Of a stretch of DNA of 64,000 bases, positions 11,461 through 25,278 are shown piece after piece. Source of the stretch: Tipula vernalis (taxonomy: Eukaryota; Arthropoda; Insecta; Diptera; Tipulidae). The DNA is taken from the NCBI GenBank assembly GCA_958295665.1, contig OY282558.1, positions 331,611,106 to 331,675,105 on the forward strand. Reading direction: 5' to 3'. Under the pieces are notes generated by a model. It was not told the DNA's origin, did not search any database, and saw only the letters and a list, made by a program, of their open reading frames with translations. Position 1 is the first letter of the stretch. Each line of letters begins with the position of its first letter. A program made the translations under genes and the position numbers.

Positions 11461-13498
11461 GAGTAATATCTCTTCCAATGAGAAAATAGCGGAGCACGTT
11501 TCGTCTAATCTAAGTGAATCCTTGCTAATTCTGAATTCCCGGATATCTCTCGAAGATATGAGGTCATTTTCGAAGGCTTCAAATAACACATTTTTTTGCG
11601 AGAATCCTCGGATTCAGATTTTGGAAACCAACAATTATCTGAAACTGAACAATTTATGGTTAGGAAAAGCTAAATTCTGAGTTACGTAACTGAAACAATT
11701 AATTATTAACGCATATTCTTGATTTTAATTAAGGAAAATTGAAATATAACCTTCAGAATGGAGAGAATGGTAAATAATTGCACTAAATTTTTGAAGTAGA
11801 AATAAAGTCGATGGATTTTATTTCCATTTCAAAAAGAAATAAAGCCAATTGACTTTATTTTCATTGCCTTTATTCCTCTGCATCGTCCCATACTCCCATA
11901 TAATGTTTGCTTTCCAATTCCGTTTAATAGCTAGAGGAGTAACTATGTGTCACTTCTTACCCAATCTAAAAGAGATTTGAAAAAATGACAAGCCCACCGA
12001 ATTAAGGTCCATCTATATCATCGTTTCCGTTCAGGAGCGCAATTCTGGTTCAGTGATAAATTGAAATGTTAAAAAACTTTTCATTCACATCCTACAAAAC
12101 ATAATTATGCAAGACTTATTGCATTACGGTGCAACTTTGGTTCGATGGTAATGAAAACTGAACTCTTTGTTCAATAATTTCGTTCATCGTAAAAATCGCC
12201 GTGCACTAATGAGGTCGACTGGCTTAACCAACTGCTGTAAAAAAACTAGTTGACAGATCGCGCTCAAAGTTGGCGTCATAATGAAGGACAATCCTACCAA
12301 TCTAGGAAAAAATTTAAATCCCTTCAATGTGGGAATTTTAAATTAACAATTCCCGGTAGTTTTTTTTTGACATGGATTTGAATGTTTCACGTTAAATCGC
12401 TCAGTTACTTTTTAGAACCTAAATAATTTGTGTAATTGACCAACTGAAAATTTAAAATTATCGAAAAATATACTCTAGGAAATTTAAAAAGTCTTAAAAC
12501 ATTTTAATTTTTATTGAGAACCAATAAGTGAAAAGAGACCCAGAAATACTTACACCTACTATAAAGAAAGATTTTGCAATATGAAAATAGTAAAACCTCT
12601 TCTCAATTTAGCTTGTGGTGCATGGTTTTATAAAAATTTAAGAATTATTCAGGAAAATTAAAGTTAGCTTTATTGGTTTTAGTATACAACGCGTTTTTTG
12701 TTTGAACAAATGTGACTTACGCTAAGTGGAAACAAATTCCAAAAATAATTCTCGCTCGACACGTAAAGTGATAGATAAGAGCAAAAATGTTTCGGCACAA
12801 TATCATTTGTGTATTAATGTACTAAATTCTGTGTTATTACCAGCTTTTACGTTTGAAACTCTATTTGAAAAATTTAATGAATATTGGCACTTCATTAATA
12901 ACAAAAGACGAATTGGTACGCATAGTTCTAACAGATTACCCGAGAAATCCTCTCTATAAAGGAGCAATTACCAAAATATCCGTTGTACCAGTACACGAGC
13001 AGAGTCGAAAGAAACGCACATGCTCTCGCACAGACGAGTAACCAGAGCCAGCACTAAATCGAATTTCTTGCTTCACACGCTTTCAATATTCTGTACATTA
13101 GGAGTGGCGGCAGTATCAGGAACAATATCCAAATAAAACATATTGTTAAAGTTGTAAATAAAACTTTAATATAATTTGTGTTTTTTTTGTGAATTTATAT
13201 TTAGTTATAATATATAATTGTATAATAATTTATTGTGTTTCGATGAGATAGATGTGACTGGTTATATACACAAAAAAAAAGTGAAAGAAAAAAGAGGGGG
13301 AATTTAATTTAATCATTACAAAAGACTAGCGGAAAAATTATTAAGTAAATGAGCTAACAGTCATCGGGCAATACTATTTTATACAATACTAACGTAGTGC
13401 ACTGTAATACCGACAATATACAACCGTGGTGCCATGGTCCTTTGGTACAGAGAATCCGATGCACGTTATACAATGTAATACCAGCGCCCAAGCTACAT
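11461..13498. other. Anonymous AT-rich DNA; possible LTR-like stretch near 12945-13180
   Basis: No recognised gene. Overlapping open frames at 12726-13041 have no known signature. Near 12950 a TATAAAGGAG box-like string is followed by an AATAAAA signal at about 13130-13170, which could be part of an LTR, but no TG...CA borders or duplicate copy were found. Confidence 0.3.
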
Positions 13499-13656
<158 letters not shown>

Positions 13657-13999
13657 GCTGCCTTCAAGTTACTTGCCAGCAGGAATAATACAAGCCAGTC
13701 TCTGTCAATGAATTCAACGCTTGTACTGATCTAAATGAGGAATACCTCTGCAACATATTCAGCCACTGTATGATTACAGCTCTAATGAAAGCAATTGTGA
13801 AATGTAATTACTCAAGCGGGATGGCGAAGTATCAACTGTAGTATCAACAGTATTCACAGCGGATCAATAACCAGAACCACTCCTCCAGAGGATTAATACC
13901 AACAATTTGTAGTAGCATAATTTTCAATAAAGATACGATATAGCGGCCCCGCCCGACAATATTTTGACGATTTAACATGGGTTTACGTTTCAACTTCGA

Positions 14000-14170
14000 A
14001 TTTTTATTATACCGGGTGAACCATTTCAAAAAAACCACTCAAATAACTCCCAAGGGAAGGCCTAAATCTAAAAAAGTGTAAATAGAACGGTTACAAAATT
14101 TTTAGGGGGCAATCAAATGATGAGCTTGAATTTGACTTTGAGGTCAAATTTCATGGTCATGTCGGTTTTT
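14000..14170 (+). other. Possible terminal-repeat remnant of a mariner-type element
   Basis: The string ATACCGGGTGAACCATTT near 14010-14030 resembles the terminal repeats of the insect mariner-type family whose transposase remnant lies at 9020-9663. No transposase follows; this may be a short non-autonomous relic. Confidence 0.3.
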
Positions 14171-14754
14171 TAATGGAAACATATATTTTTGACGCTGGAT
14201 CCGGAAAGCAGTTTCACAGTTTCGTCAACAACAGAAAGGAGTTTCAGTCAAAAATTAAAAGGCAACTCAGTCAAAATAGTTTTAGACTGAAATGCCTTTT
14301 CAGAACGAAGTTGAATCAAAAAGAAGAAAAATTCATTACAGGATGTAATCGCATTACCGGCATCTCAACAATGCCGTCTTTAAAAATATATACATACATG
14401 CATACAAACAAAACCATTTTCATTCAATCATTTCATAAGCAAAATAAAACTTTGAAAGTATCTTGTATTGTTTTGAATATGTTATGAAGGGAATATTTAC
14501 GCATCTATAATTTTGAAATCCGACCACCTAGATATCTTACCCATACCTTGTTTTTCTTATTTGATCAAGGTCTATTAGTCTGTCTTTGTTTCATAAAAAC
14601 CGGATGAGTACTTTTCGAATTACTGTTTGTTAACATATATCAACAGCGAGGATATAAGGCATCTCTCTCGCTCTAGCGCTTTGCTTGAGTTGAGAAGCCT
14701 AAAAATAAACAAAGGATCACTTATTGTTTTCGATGACGCAAAAATCATGGGTTG

Positions 14755-15895
14755 GTGACATATTCCCGAGGGACAAAATCCCACGGGACAAAATCCCGAG
14801 GGACAAAATCCCTAAGGTAGAAAATCCCGAAGGTACAAAATCCCGAGAGTACAAAACCCCGAGGGGAAAAAACCCCGAGGGTACAAAATCCCGTAATCCC
14901 GAGGTAACCCCGAATAAAATTGAATTCCGCGCGGAATGATTTTAAATGATTTTTTGAAAAATGGTTGGCTGCCTTATCTAGAAAAAAAATACCGAAACAA
15001 AAAATTTCGATTTCAATTCTTTAAGTGTGGCCCAAGTTAAAATTAAGATTTATAAAATGTCTATAAAATTCGAGTTTTTCCAGGGGTGGGTAAGTTTGCC
15101 CGCTTTCCAAACCCCGCCTTCAAAATCACGGGTTCAAAATCTCGGCTTCCGAAATCCCGGTTTTCAAAATCTTGGTTTTGAAAGACATATTTGTTTAATT
15201 TGGGCCGCCTCTTCTGGTGAAGGAGAATTTTAATTTAAAGTAAAATAAAGTAAAACCGGTATTTTGATTTTTGCAGAACCGGGATTTTGAAAAACAAGAA
15301 TATGGAATAAAAAGCGGGATTTTTTTTTTGGCGGGATTTTGATAAAGTGAGATTTTAAAACGCGGGATGTCGTTACGACCCCTTTTTTCTTCAGAATAGT
15401 TCTTAATATTTGTGATAATGGAAATTGCTTCGTCAATCTTTCAGACACAGATCAAAGGAATTGTATCGCTCGTATCGCTTCTACTGATAGATACCACTAA
15501 TGTTTCAAGTGACTAAAAATGCCTATAAAACTGAATTTTTTTTCACTCATATAATTTTGATTGATTATTTGGTAATTTTTAGATTTTTACTTCTGGATTT
15601 TTTTTTTCTATATTTTAACTTTTCAATTATTCTGCATTTTAAATTTTCTGGATTTTTTTTTAGGCAAATGTAGTGGTCCCAACAAGATTTTGAAATTTGC
15701 ATAGACTTTCGGGATTTTGTAGATCGAAATTTAGTCAAGTTGGGATTTTGTATCCTCGAGATTTTGTACGCTCGGAATTTTGTACCTCGGGATTATGTAT
15801 CCTCGGGATTTTCTACCCTCGGGATTTTTTCAAACCCTTCGGATTTTGTACCCTCGGGATTTTCATTCTCGGGATTTTGTGTCTCTGCCACAAAA
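14755..15895. mobile_element. Fold-back-like element with short tandem subrepeats in inverted arms
   Basis: The left arm (14764-14935) is about eleven degenerate units of 15-16 bp of the form CCCGAGGGTACAAAATC. The right arm (15700-15890) is the same unit in reverse complement (GATTTTGTACCCTCGGG). Between them, 15100-15190 and 15250-15370 carry a second inverted pair built on CCCGGTTTTCAAAATC-like units. Long inverted repeats made of short tandem units are the hallmark of Drosophila FB (fold-back) elements; membership in that family is inference, and no TSD was identified. Confidence 0.55.
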
Positions 15896-15899
15896 TCAA

Positions 15900-18800
15900 T
15901 AAGTGGTAATTTGTTTATTTTTTTATTTGATTTTAAAGTTTCGCAAAGCTAACATGACCAAAATGAAAAATTATTTATGATCGTCTGTCACTTTTGAACC
16001 CATTACAAAGTGTAAAGATTTCTCTTTCCTTTTAAAATTGTACTGATTTTTATTGATCAAAGCAAAGAGGTTGGTACAAACATTTTTGTACTTTGTTTTT
16101 TGGATCATTGATTGCATACGAAATTGTTTTTCTATCTTTTCTAAATCCTAATTAGTCGGAAAAAACAATTACAAAAAGATTTGTTCACAAACTTAGGACT
16201 AAAGTGCAATATAAGATATGGTTCTGTTTATAAACACATATATTCTGAGATATTAATAAGGAGGTAAAGTATCTTAAAAAGATTTGTAGAAGCAATTCCT
16301 GAAATAACCGCTGAACTGTTGGGTAGAGCTAATGGTATAAATATAGCAACTGCAGCTTATCGTACAAAAAATTTGTAAAATACTTCATATAATAGTAGTG
16401 CCGTGTATCATTGCTTTACTTCTTGGTAAAATTCCATCATTTCAGTTTTATACTAGGCATAATACAAGAAACAAAGAATTCGGCTTTTTGCTTTGTTTAC
16501 ACTTAATCAAATTTATCATTTGATTTTAAGACTGAACCGGAATCGCACCAGTTAAGTCACGTTCCATACCATATATAACAAATACGGTTAATAATATTTT
16601 TTTGATGTGAAAACATCTTTAGCGGGGGTAAGTCAAAAATTTCATGTAAAAAAAGGAACGGAAAATCCGGTACGAACGAAATTGCAAATTATATACATAC
16701 GAGAAAAACGAACACAAAATGCGCCGAACTTACACGCATTATATAATTCAAATTACAGTTTCCGTCGGATTAAAATGGAAAGAAAAAAAGGTTTGCATGT
16801 GTAGTGTAAGTAATTCAAAAAAGTGAAATGGAAATACTTACGAATATATTAGAAACAAACAGTATTACACGCATACTTTAAATACCAAATATTATACATC
16901 TTCGCGAGCTGTGAAAATGACACATATCCATTGATAAATAATAATAATTTTGAAATTAATCGGTATGCTATGCTATGTTTAGTATTGCTCGTGCTGTTGA
17001 TGAGTGGGGATTAAAGGAAACAAAAACTATAAAAGTGGTAAAAGATTCGAATGATATTTTCTAAAGTTGCACGCAAGGAAGAAGCTGCAGATGCTACCGT
17101 CTTTCCAGCTGTTATGATTTTAAAGTGTACAGGATTTAGATGATTAATTTAACACAACTGTACTTTGCCCAAGCTCACCGAGACTTGGATATACTGAAAT
17201 TTAGTCGTTTGTATTTTTCTTTAAAAACAAATAAATTATAAATTTCAATTTTTAATTAAACAATTAATGTTGGTAAGGTTCGTCCTCCAAACACAATTGG
17301 AATACGTTTATAACTAACTTTATATACCAACAATTTAACGCAATTTAACTAATAAGCCAACGGCAGCCGTCTATCTGCATTGGTTTGTCAGGCCCATCGA
17401 AAGAGGCTTAAATTGATTCAACGTATAGGTTTTCACAAAATACTTTTGTGAGTTGAGCGTGAACTCGCCCGTTGTTTTTTATATGGTTCTGACGGAACTT
17501 GACGGAACTGAACGGGAACGATAATGTACAAAATGTTATAAATAAAAAAAATAAAATAATAGGTTTTAGAGCTTCTGCCGAGAGACTTAGTCGTCATTAG
17601 GTAACAGGACAAAATATGTTCCTTGTTTGTGAATTCTGGCCCTTCCTTGAAATCTAAATAACCTAAAAGCACATAAAACAGTTATTACAAATTATATTTA
17701 TCTGAAATAATCTAATAAAATTCAGGAGTAAAATGTTAAAGGCTAATTAACATTCATGAAAATAAACTACAAATATATTAATTGAACATTGTAATTTTTA
17801 TCAGGTGAAATTTTGTTTGTTTGTTCATACAAATAAATTTTGTTAATTTTAAATTGATCGTTTATACTCACATCACAAAGAATGAACTTTAATTAAATAA
17901 TAAACACCCGTCTAATTTTAATTAAGCTCTTTATACATAAAAAAATGTGACACTATAGCACAAGCACATATATAGTACGAATAGTTCTTATAGAAATCAA
18001 ACTTCAACTAATAACGTTATATGTTTTGCTAAATTGGTTTTTAATAGAGAAAAATCTATTGATTTTACAATCAATAAATGTGGTACGAGTATATTGTGTC
18101 ATAAAACCAAACAAAAAAAAATATTCATGCAAAATAAAGGTAACTAAAAATTAATTAATTTGAAAGGCAATACTCTTATAGTATAGATCAATAATCCAAA
18201 ATGAATTATCTTATTAGTATAATAAAAAAAATAAATAAATAAATAAATTGTAAACAATACTGAGTTGATAAGGAAGCTTTTGAATTGAAATTACAGAAAA
18301 TGTTATTTCCATTTGTGGTTAAAATTTCAAAATTACGGTTTAGCGTGTAACACGAAATATAAAAATTCTTAAATTAAGAAAAGAAAAAAACGATTTAAGC
18401 AAATTCATTTGGGAAAGTGCCTGTACAAACAGCCTTTTATTCCATAAATAATCCTTCCGAATATTATTTACTTTTGTTGTTATAAAAGTTTAATATTAAA
18501 TAATCGCACGGATGGAAATTTTAGGTAATGAATTTTATACAGACGGTACTATCAGACTCTTGCTTAAGCAGATGATTTCTGCGAGGCTGGACTGAATAGT
18601 AGTAAAACATTTATCTTTTTAAAGCAGAACAATACATGAACAATGCAAATAAAAAAAACCCGACATAGATCGGATGTCTGCTGTAAAAAATTATTTAGCA
18701 ACTTAAATTTTTAGCCTCTAAACGTAACATTTTATTGAGATATTCGTAATTAAAATGAAATTAGCATCATTATTATTCAAATCACTCAGCCGAAACATAA

Positions 18801-19700
18801 CACAATAATTAAATTTGAAATTTGATGTAAGATTATCATTAATAATTTTTGAATTTTTCTGCTTTTATGACTAATCCACATTATTTTGTCGGCGCAGTTT
18901 CTAAAAGGTTAAAATTTTAAATTAATTGTTGCAGTTCTGGAATAGTTTATTGTTACAATATAATATTTTTTTTTGTGCTCGGATTTTTCATCCGTTCAAT
19001 GATCCGAGCACAACGAGAAATATTTAATCCCGACCAACGGTAAAGAATTCAAAAAAATGGTTTGTATAGATTTTACAATTACAAAAATGTTGGCACATGC
19101 ATATTTCACCATACACAAGATCGGCACATACTTTAATAGTAGGGGTCTATGTTTTTTAAGAAAATTTGTATTTTAATTCGATTATTCATTGCTTTTGAAA
19201 TTAGCATGAAACACATTTCTTTCTTCCAGACTGCAGACTCCATTAATCCATTACCTTGCATTTTATTGCTCTTTTCCAGTTGACACTTATCCAAATAAAT
19301 TAAAATATTACTGGTCAAACAATAACCGCCTCTCCCATTATATTCCTCAAGCCACTCCTCAATCTTCTCGCGGATGGTTATAGAAATTTGACCCTGTTAG
19401 AGTTAGCCGAAAGTCTCCAGTCGAAAGTAAAAAGTCGATAGTACCAAAAAAAACATTTGGTGGTTATTGAAATAAAAATTTTTGTAAAAAGTTTTACGTG
19501 GAAAACTACATATGTTTAACCTAGCCGTGAAAAATATCAAGTATATATCTGAAATTGAATTGTTTTTATGTGATCTGTCAATAGCTAGGTTTTCGAGATA
19601 ATTCGGGTAGGAACTTCTCAAATGAACACATGGTATAAACTTGGGGATACTTTTTCCGATAATACTTGAGTATTGCGAGTTTCTGGGTAAACAATGTGTG
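15900..19700. other. AT-rich intronic DNA without recognised genes
   Basis: No coding region recognised on either strand; the small open frames lack family motifs. A stem-loop lies at about 18975-19013 (arms TGTGCTCGGAT and ATCCGAGCACA with a 17-bp loop). A short run of AAAAAGTCGATAGT at about 19425-19443 resembles the 7-bp array at 30500. Confidence 0.45.
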
Positions 19701-19707
19701 TATCACA

Positions 19708-20703
<996 letters not shown>

Positions 20704-20714
20704 CACACACACAC

Positions 20715-21315
20715 CGAATGTGTAATCAAGTTTGTCATATCTGTCATATCTAATTTTCGACTATTAAAATGTTTCTATTATGTTGAACAGTTTTTCCACT
20801 TGCCACAGTTACACACTTGCATGACACACTCATGTGAAGAAAACTAAAAGAATTTTAAAAGGGAGTGCGGGTCCATATTTTCAAAACAGAGTTTCGAAAG
20901 TTTGAAAAACCCAAATATTTTCAGGATTTCGATTTTATGGAGAATTTATTTTCTGGCCATCTGATCCGCCTTGTCTACACTTTCAGTTATAACGTTACCC
21001 TTCTTTCAATGTCTATAAATTTATGCTTTGAGCTTAGTGAAGCACTTCATACTTCACTTATTTCCGAACACTCTTCATCTAGCATCAAGAGTTATTTATT
21101 CTTTCTAATGTTTTCAAATATATCTTGATTTACTCGACATTCTTGGGATACAAATTATCAGTAAAATAACAAAAAATCTTTACTCAGAAAGAACACGGAA
21201 AGAAAATAAATTCCTGATGTTTCCAATGTTATAGTTTTCGTTGTATTGGTGTCTTTTATGAGGCAATGAGTTTAAAATGCGTTGCATATATAATACATAT
21301 GTATGTATATGCCAA
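20715..21315. other. Dispersed repeat fragment and anonymous DNA
   Basis: Segment 20750-20905 is matched in inverted orientation by about 26730-27005 (shared strings TTTTCGACTATTAAAATGTT and TTTTAAAAGRGAGTGC), so it is an interspersed repeat of unknown class. No coding region recognised at 20865-21128. Confidence 0.5.
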
Positions 21316-22978
21316 AGAGTTCCGTTCGATATGGCATATTTCATTACGAAATATGACAAAACGGTATAGTTCAAAACGGGATATTTTAAAACGGCATATG
21401 GTACACTACGGCATAAGGTACACTACGAAATATTTCAAAACTGTATATTTCAAAACGGCATATGCTAAACTACAGCATATGGTACAATACGGTATAATTC
21501 AAAATAGCACCTTCCAATGCTTCTTCTATCTAATCTTTGGATTTTTATTTGGATTTCCCTATATATCTTCGTAAAAAAATAACCCTTAAAGGCCATAAAA
21601 GCCATAATTACAAAAATAAAATAAAAAATCGGAGAATTAATAAGCGCATTACCTTGCTAATTATTGATGTTCATAAAAATTTTTAATTTTAAAATTAGAT
21701 TTACATACAAATTTATTTCCATTGGAAGAATAAATTTAATTTTATTGTGGAAGGGAAATTCTGTTAATCAAAAGAAAATTCTGATAACTGAATAAAAATG
21801 TCAATAGGTGAAGGAAAATTTAAATAAATAAAAGATAATTCTACTAATTGAAGGAAAATTATGTTAGGTGAAGGTTTAAAGGAAAATTCTCTCAAGTGAA
21901 AGAAAATTATTTTAAAAGAATGGATTTCGGCATAATCGGTTAAGAAATAGCCAAGTTACATCCTAATTGACCATATTCTATAGTTTTATCTAAACACCAT
22001 TTCAGAACCCTACGTTCGTCTATTGGAGATTTTAGAATCATTCATTTTAGAATCACATTTCCATCAGTTTTGCCGAATTTCATCATTATCGGTTAATAAA
22101 TAGCCAAACTCTATCAAAATTGACCATATTCCAGAATCTCAACTAAAACTCATTTTAGAATCCCATTTCCATTACACTTGTCGAATTTCACCATAATTGG
22201 TTAAGAAATACCCAAGTTCTATCAATAATTGGGCATATTCCAGAACTTCATCTAAAATCCTTTTTTGAATCCCATTTCTATCGTATATATACTATATGTC
22301 GGATTTCATCATAATCGGTTAAGAAACAGCCAAGTTCCATCAGAATTGGCCGTATTCCAGAACTTCATCTAAAAACCATTTTAGAGTCCCATTTTGATCT
22401 ATATTGCCGAATTCGGCTAATAAACAACCCAATTCTGTCAAAATTGATCATATTCCAGAACTTCAACTAAAATTCATTTAGGAATACCATTTCCATCACA
22501 CTTGTCGAATCTCACCATAATCGGTTAAAAATTGTCAAGGCCCATCAATAATTGGCCATATTCCAGAACTACATCTAAAATCAGTTTTATAATCCCATTT
22601 CCATCGTTTGCGGTAAATTTCGTTATATCCGGTGTTCTACCCTAAATAGCCATATTTCAGAACTTCGTCCAAAACAAATTTTTAGTATTCCATTTTCATT
22701 GCACTTGTCAAATTTCATCATAATCAGCTAAAAAATAGCTAAGTTAGAATATGCCATTTGTACCATATGCCATATTGAAATATGCCGTCATGTAGCTTTT
22801 CACTTAGTGTACGACATACCGTATTGACATATGTCGTTATGAAATATTCCATAGTGTACCTTATTCCGTAATGTACCGTATGCCTTATTGAAATATGCTG
22901 TTTTGAAATATGCCATAGTGTACCTTATGTCACATTTTCATATACCATTTTGAAATATGCCATGTTGAACGGATCTCT
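21316..22978. mobile_element. Second fold-back-like element with tandem-repeat core
   Basis: Outer ends are inverted: AGAGTTCCGTTCGATATGGC at 21316 and its counterpart ending GAACGGATCTCT at 22978. The left arm (21330-21512) and right arm (22745-22970) consist of degenerate units of the form CGGCATATGGTACACTA in opposite orientation. The core holds a roughly 30-bp array (21735-21905, GAAGGAAAATTCTG) and a roughly 100-117-bp array (21940-22740). No open frame of note. The architecture recalls Drosophila FB elements; a TSD was not found. Confidence 0.6.
21940..22740. repeat. Tandem array, about seven units of 100-117 bp
   Basis: Each unit includes CATATTCCAGAACTTCATCT, followed by a CCCATTTCCATC-like string and AATCGGTTAAGAAATAGCCAA. 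Unit landmarks occur near 21970, 22124, 22231, 22348, 22447, 22553 and 22648. Units differ by substitutions and small indels, so the array is old. It forms the middle of the fold-back-like structure. Confidence 0.85.
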
Positions 22979-23109
22979 ATGTAAAAGTTTATTTTTTTCG
23001 TGATTTTAGTAAAATGAGAAATGATGATAAATATGTTATCTCTGCTCCAATGGTTATATGATAATGTTATTTTTAAGAACTTCTGAAAAAAGTTTAAAAC
23101 GGGTCATTT

Positions 23110-23138
23110 AACCCGTCGTGATAAGTCTAGTGTTAATG
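23110..23138. other. Possible piggyBac-like MITE right end
   Basis: The string CCCGTCGTGATAAGTCTAGTGTTAA resembles the right end of the MITE at 35597-35830 (TCTAGTG then TTAA). No matching left end was found, so this is a fragment at best. Confidence 0.3.
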
Positions 23139-23395
23139 GTTTCTAACTTAATTTTTTCTGTTCTTTTCGAATCTGTAATCAAATTTGTCGAATCTATCTA
23201 AGTTGTTGAGTTACAGAGTGTTCAATGTAGCAATGTTCAATTATGTAGTATCTCCAAAAATGTCTACCTTTCGTATGCAGCTGAACATTTTTATATTGTA
23301 TTCTGAACTTTTTACTGATGTAAACTCTTTCAGTATAACGATTATTTTTAAAATACTTTTCCAATTTAATATATTTCCTGTATCAAGCCAATAGA

Positions 23396-25138
23396 CCTGG
23401 CAAAGGACACGCGCCCCGGTAAACAAAAAAGTTCTAAATTTTCTATGCAATAAACTAAAACAACTTATAAAACAAATGAAGAATGAAACTATTAACAAGT
23501 ACTTAAACGGTCTCATCGAACATAAAGATACTGATTACTCTCTTTGGAAAGCAACAAAGGGATTAAAAAGAACCAAAATGCATGTGCCGCCTTTTAAAAA
23601 TGGGGAAGGAACCTGGGCCAAAAGCGACAAGCAAAAACCTATTTTATTTGCGGCTCACTTGGAAGACACCATTCAACCGTTACCTAGGCAAACAGCAGAT
23701 GAAAACTTAATAACAGTTAGCAAAATTGATGAATATAATATTCAATGTGTAACATTACAGGAATTAAAAAATGAGATCAAGTGTAATTTGAACGCAAAAC
23801 AAGCTCCAGGATATGATTTAATTACTGGACAAAACGTAAAAGCCATTCCCGAGAAGGGACTACGAAAATTGGTTCAAATTATCAATGCTGTCTTCAGACT
23901 AAAATATGTCCCACGGCAATGGAAGGTTGCTGAAGTAATTATGATCCCCAAACCAGGCAAACCAGCGAACGATAAATAATCGTACAGACCCGATTTCACT
24001 ACTTCCTGTAATTTCAAAATTATTTGAAAAATTACTGCTCAAGAGACTCAAGCCAATAATAGAAGAGAGAAATTTTATTCCACCACACCAATTTGGATTT
24101 AGAGAAAATCACTCTACGATAGAACAAGTTCACAGAATAACGGATATAATCGAAGACTCACTTGAGAATAAGAAGATATGCTTCAGCATCTTCTTAGATG
24201 TAGCACAAGCTTTCGACAAAGTTTGGCACCAAGGACTTGAATTTAAATTGCATCGAGATCTACCTAAGCAATTCTATCAAATTCTTAAATCTTATATCGC
24301 AGACCGACATTTCCGTGTAAAATATAACCGAGAGTACTCTGAACTGAAGAGAATATCAGCAGGCATACCACAGGGTAGCGTACTGGGTCCTATATTGTAC
24401 ATCCTGTACACCAGAGATATGCCAAATACAGAAGGTGCCACCATAGCAACATTTGCAGACGATACAGCTATTCTGGCGACTGGAAAGTGTATATCAGAAG
24501 CAACGACCAAATTTCAAAAAGCAACCGACACAGTGAGTAGTTGGACAAAGAAATGGCGCATTAGCCTAAACGAAGCAAAGACGGTTCACATAAACTTCAC
24601 AAATCAGAAAGTTAACTGGATTCCAGTGAAACTTAATTCAAGGCCGGTTCCAAATGCAAATACAGCCAAATACCTCGGCATGACTCTCGATTGCAAGCTT
24701 AGATGGAAAGAGCATGTTAAAAAGAAAAAAGAAGGATTGAACATTAAATATAGGAAAATTTATTGGCTAATAGGTAGAAACTCTGAGCTTACAATATGTA
24801 ACAAATTGCTATTATATCAGCAAATACTTAAACCAGTATGGACCTACGGTATTCAACTTTGGGGTTGTACCAAGAAGACAAATGTACAAATGATTCAATG
24901 TTTTCAAAACAAAGTGCTGCGTGGCATTGTAAACGCACCATGGTACATTAGAAATGATAACCTCCATAGGGACTTAAACATGGAATATGTAAGTGAAGAA
25001 ATACAAAATCATGCGAAGAAACACATTCAGCGGATATCTCGGCACCAAAATGCAGACATACGAAGTTTGTTGGATACCACCAATGCAGTAAGAAGACTTC
25101 AAAGGCAGAAACCTTTGGAATTGGGCAGTTGTACTTAA
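23396..25138 (+). pseudogene. Jockey-type LINE reverse transcriptase, two lesions
   Basis: The translated region begins at WQRTRAP-like sequence just inside the TSD and runs through KQAPGYDLITGQNVKAIPEK and IPKPGKPAND. RT motifs are then HQFGFRENHSTIEQVHRITD, motif A LDVAQAFDKVWH, the GIPQGSVLGP block, and motif C FADDTAIL (near residue 70 of the frame at 24248-25138). These are canonical non-LTR reverse transcriptase motifs, including all three catalytic aspartates. The C-terminal portion reaches a stop at 25136-25138. Lesions are a TAA at 23977-23979 (replacing a codon before SYRP) and a frame shift close to 23989. With only two defects this is one of the best preserved coding regions here. 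Clade placement in Jockey is by motif resemblance. Confidence 0.9.
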
Positions 25139-25268
25139 TTAGGATAGAGAAAAATAATTACTATGTAAATTCCCGTCAAATGTGAATCTTCATTTAAGAA
25201 AGATAAATTACTAAATGATTTGTAAATCAGTTGAAATATAGTATTAAATAAAGGAAAAAAAAAAAATT
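23396..25268 (+). mobile_element. 5'-truncated Jockey-type LINE with 10-bp TSD
   Basis: The same 10-mer AGCCAATAGA stands at 23386-23395 and 25269-25278. Between them lies ORF2 sequence starting at the RT-proximal region, a 3' UTR with ATTAAATAAAG (about 25243-25253) and a poly-A of about twelve bases. This is the structure of a target-primed reverse transcription product truncated at its 5' end; length is 1873 bp. Confidence 0.93.
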
Positions 25269-25278
25269 AGCCAATAGA

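Noticed and set aside
14724..14939. Open frame with repeated RDKIPRDKIP motif
   Set aside because: Encoded by the short tandem units of the fold-back-like arm, and therefore not a protein gene.
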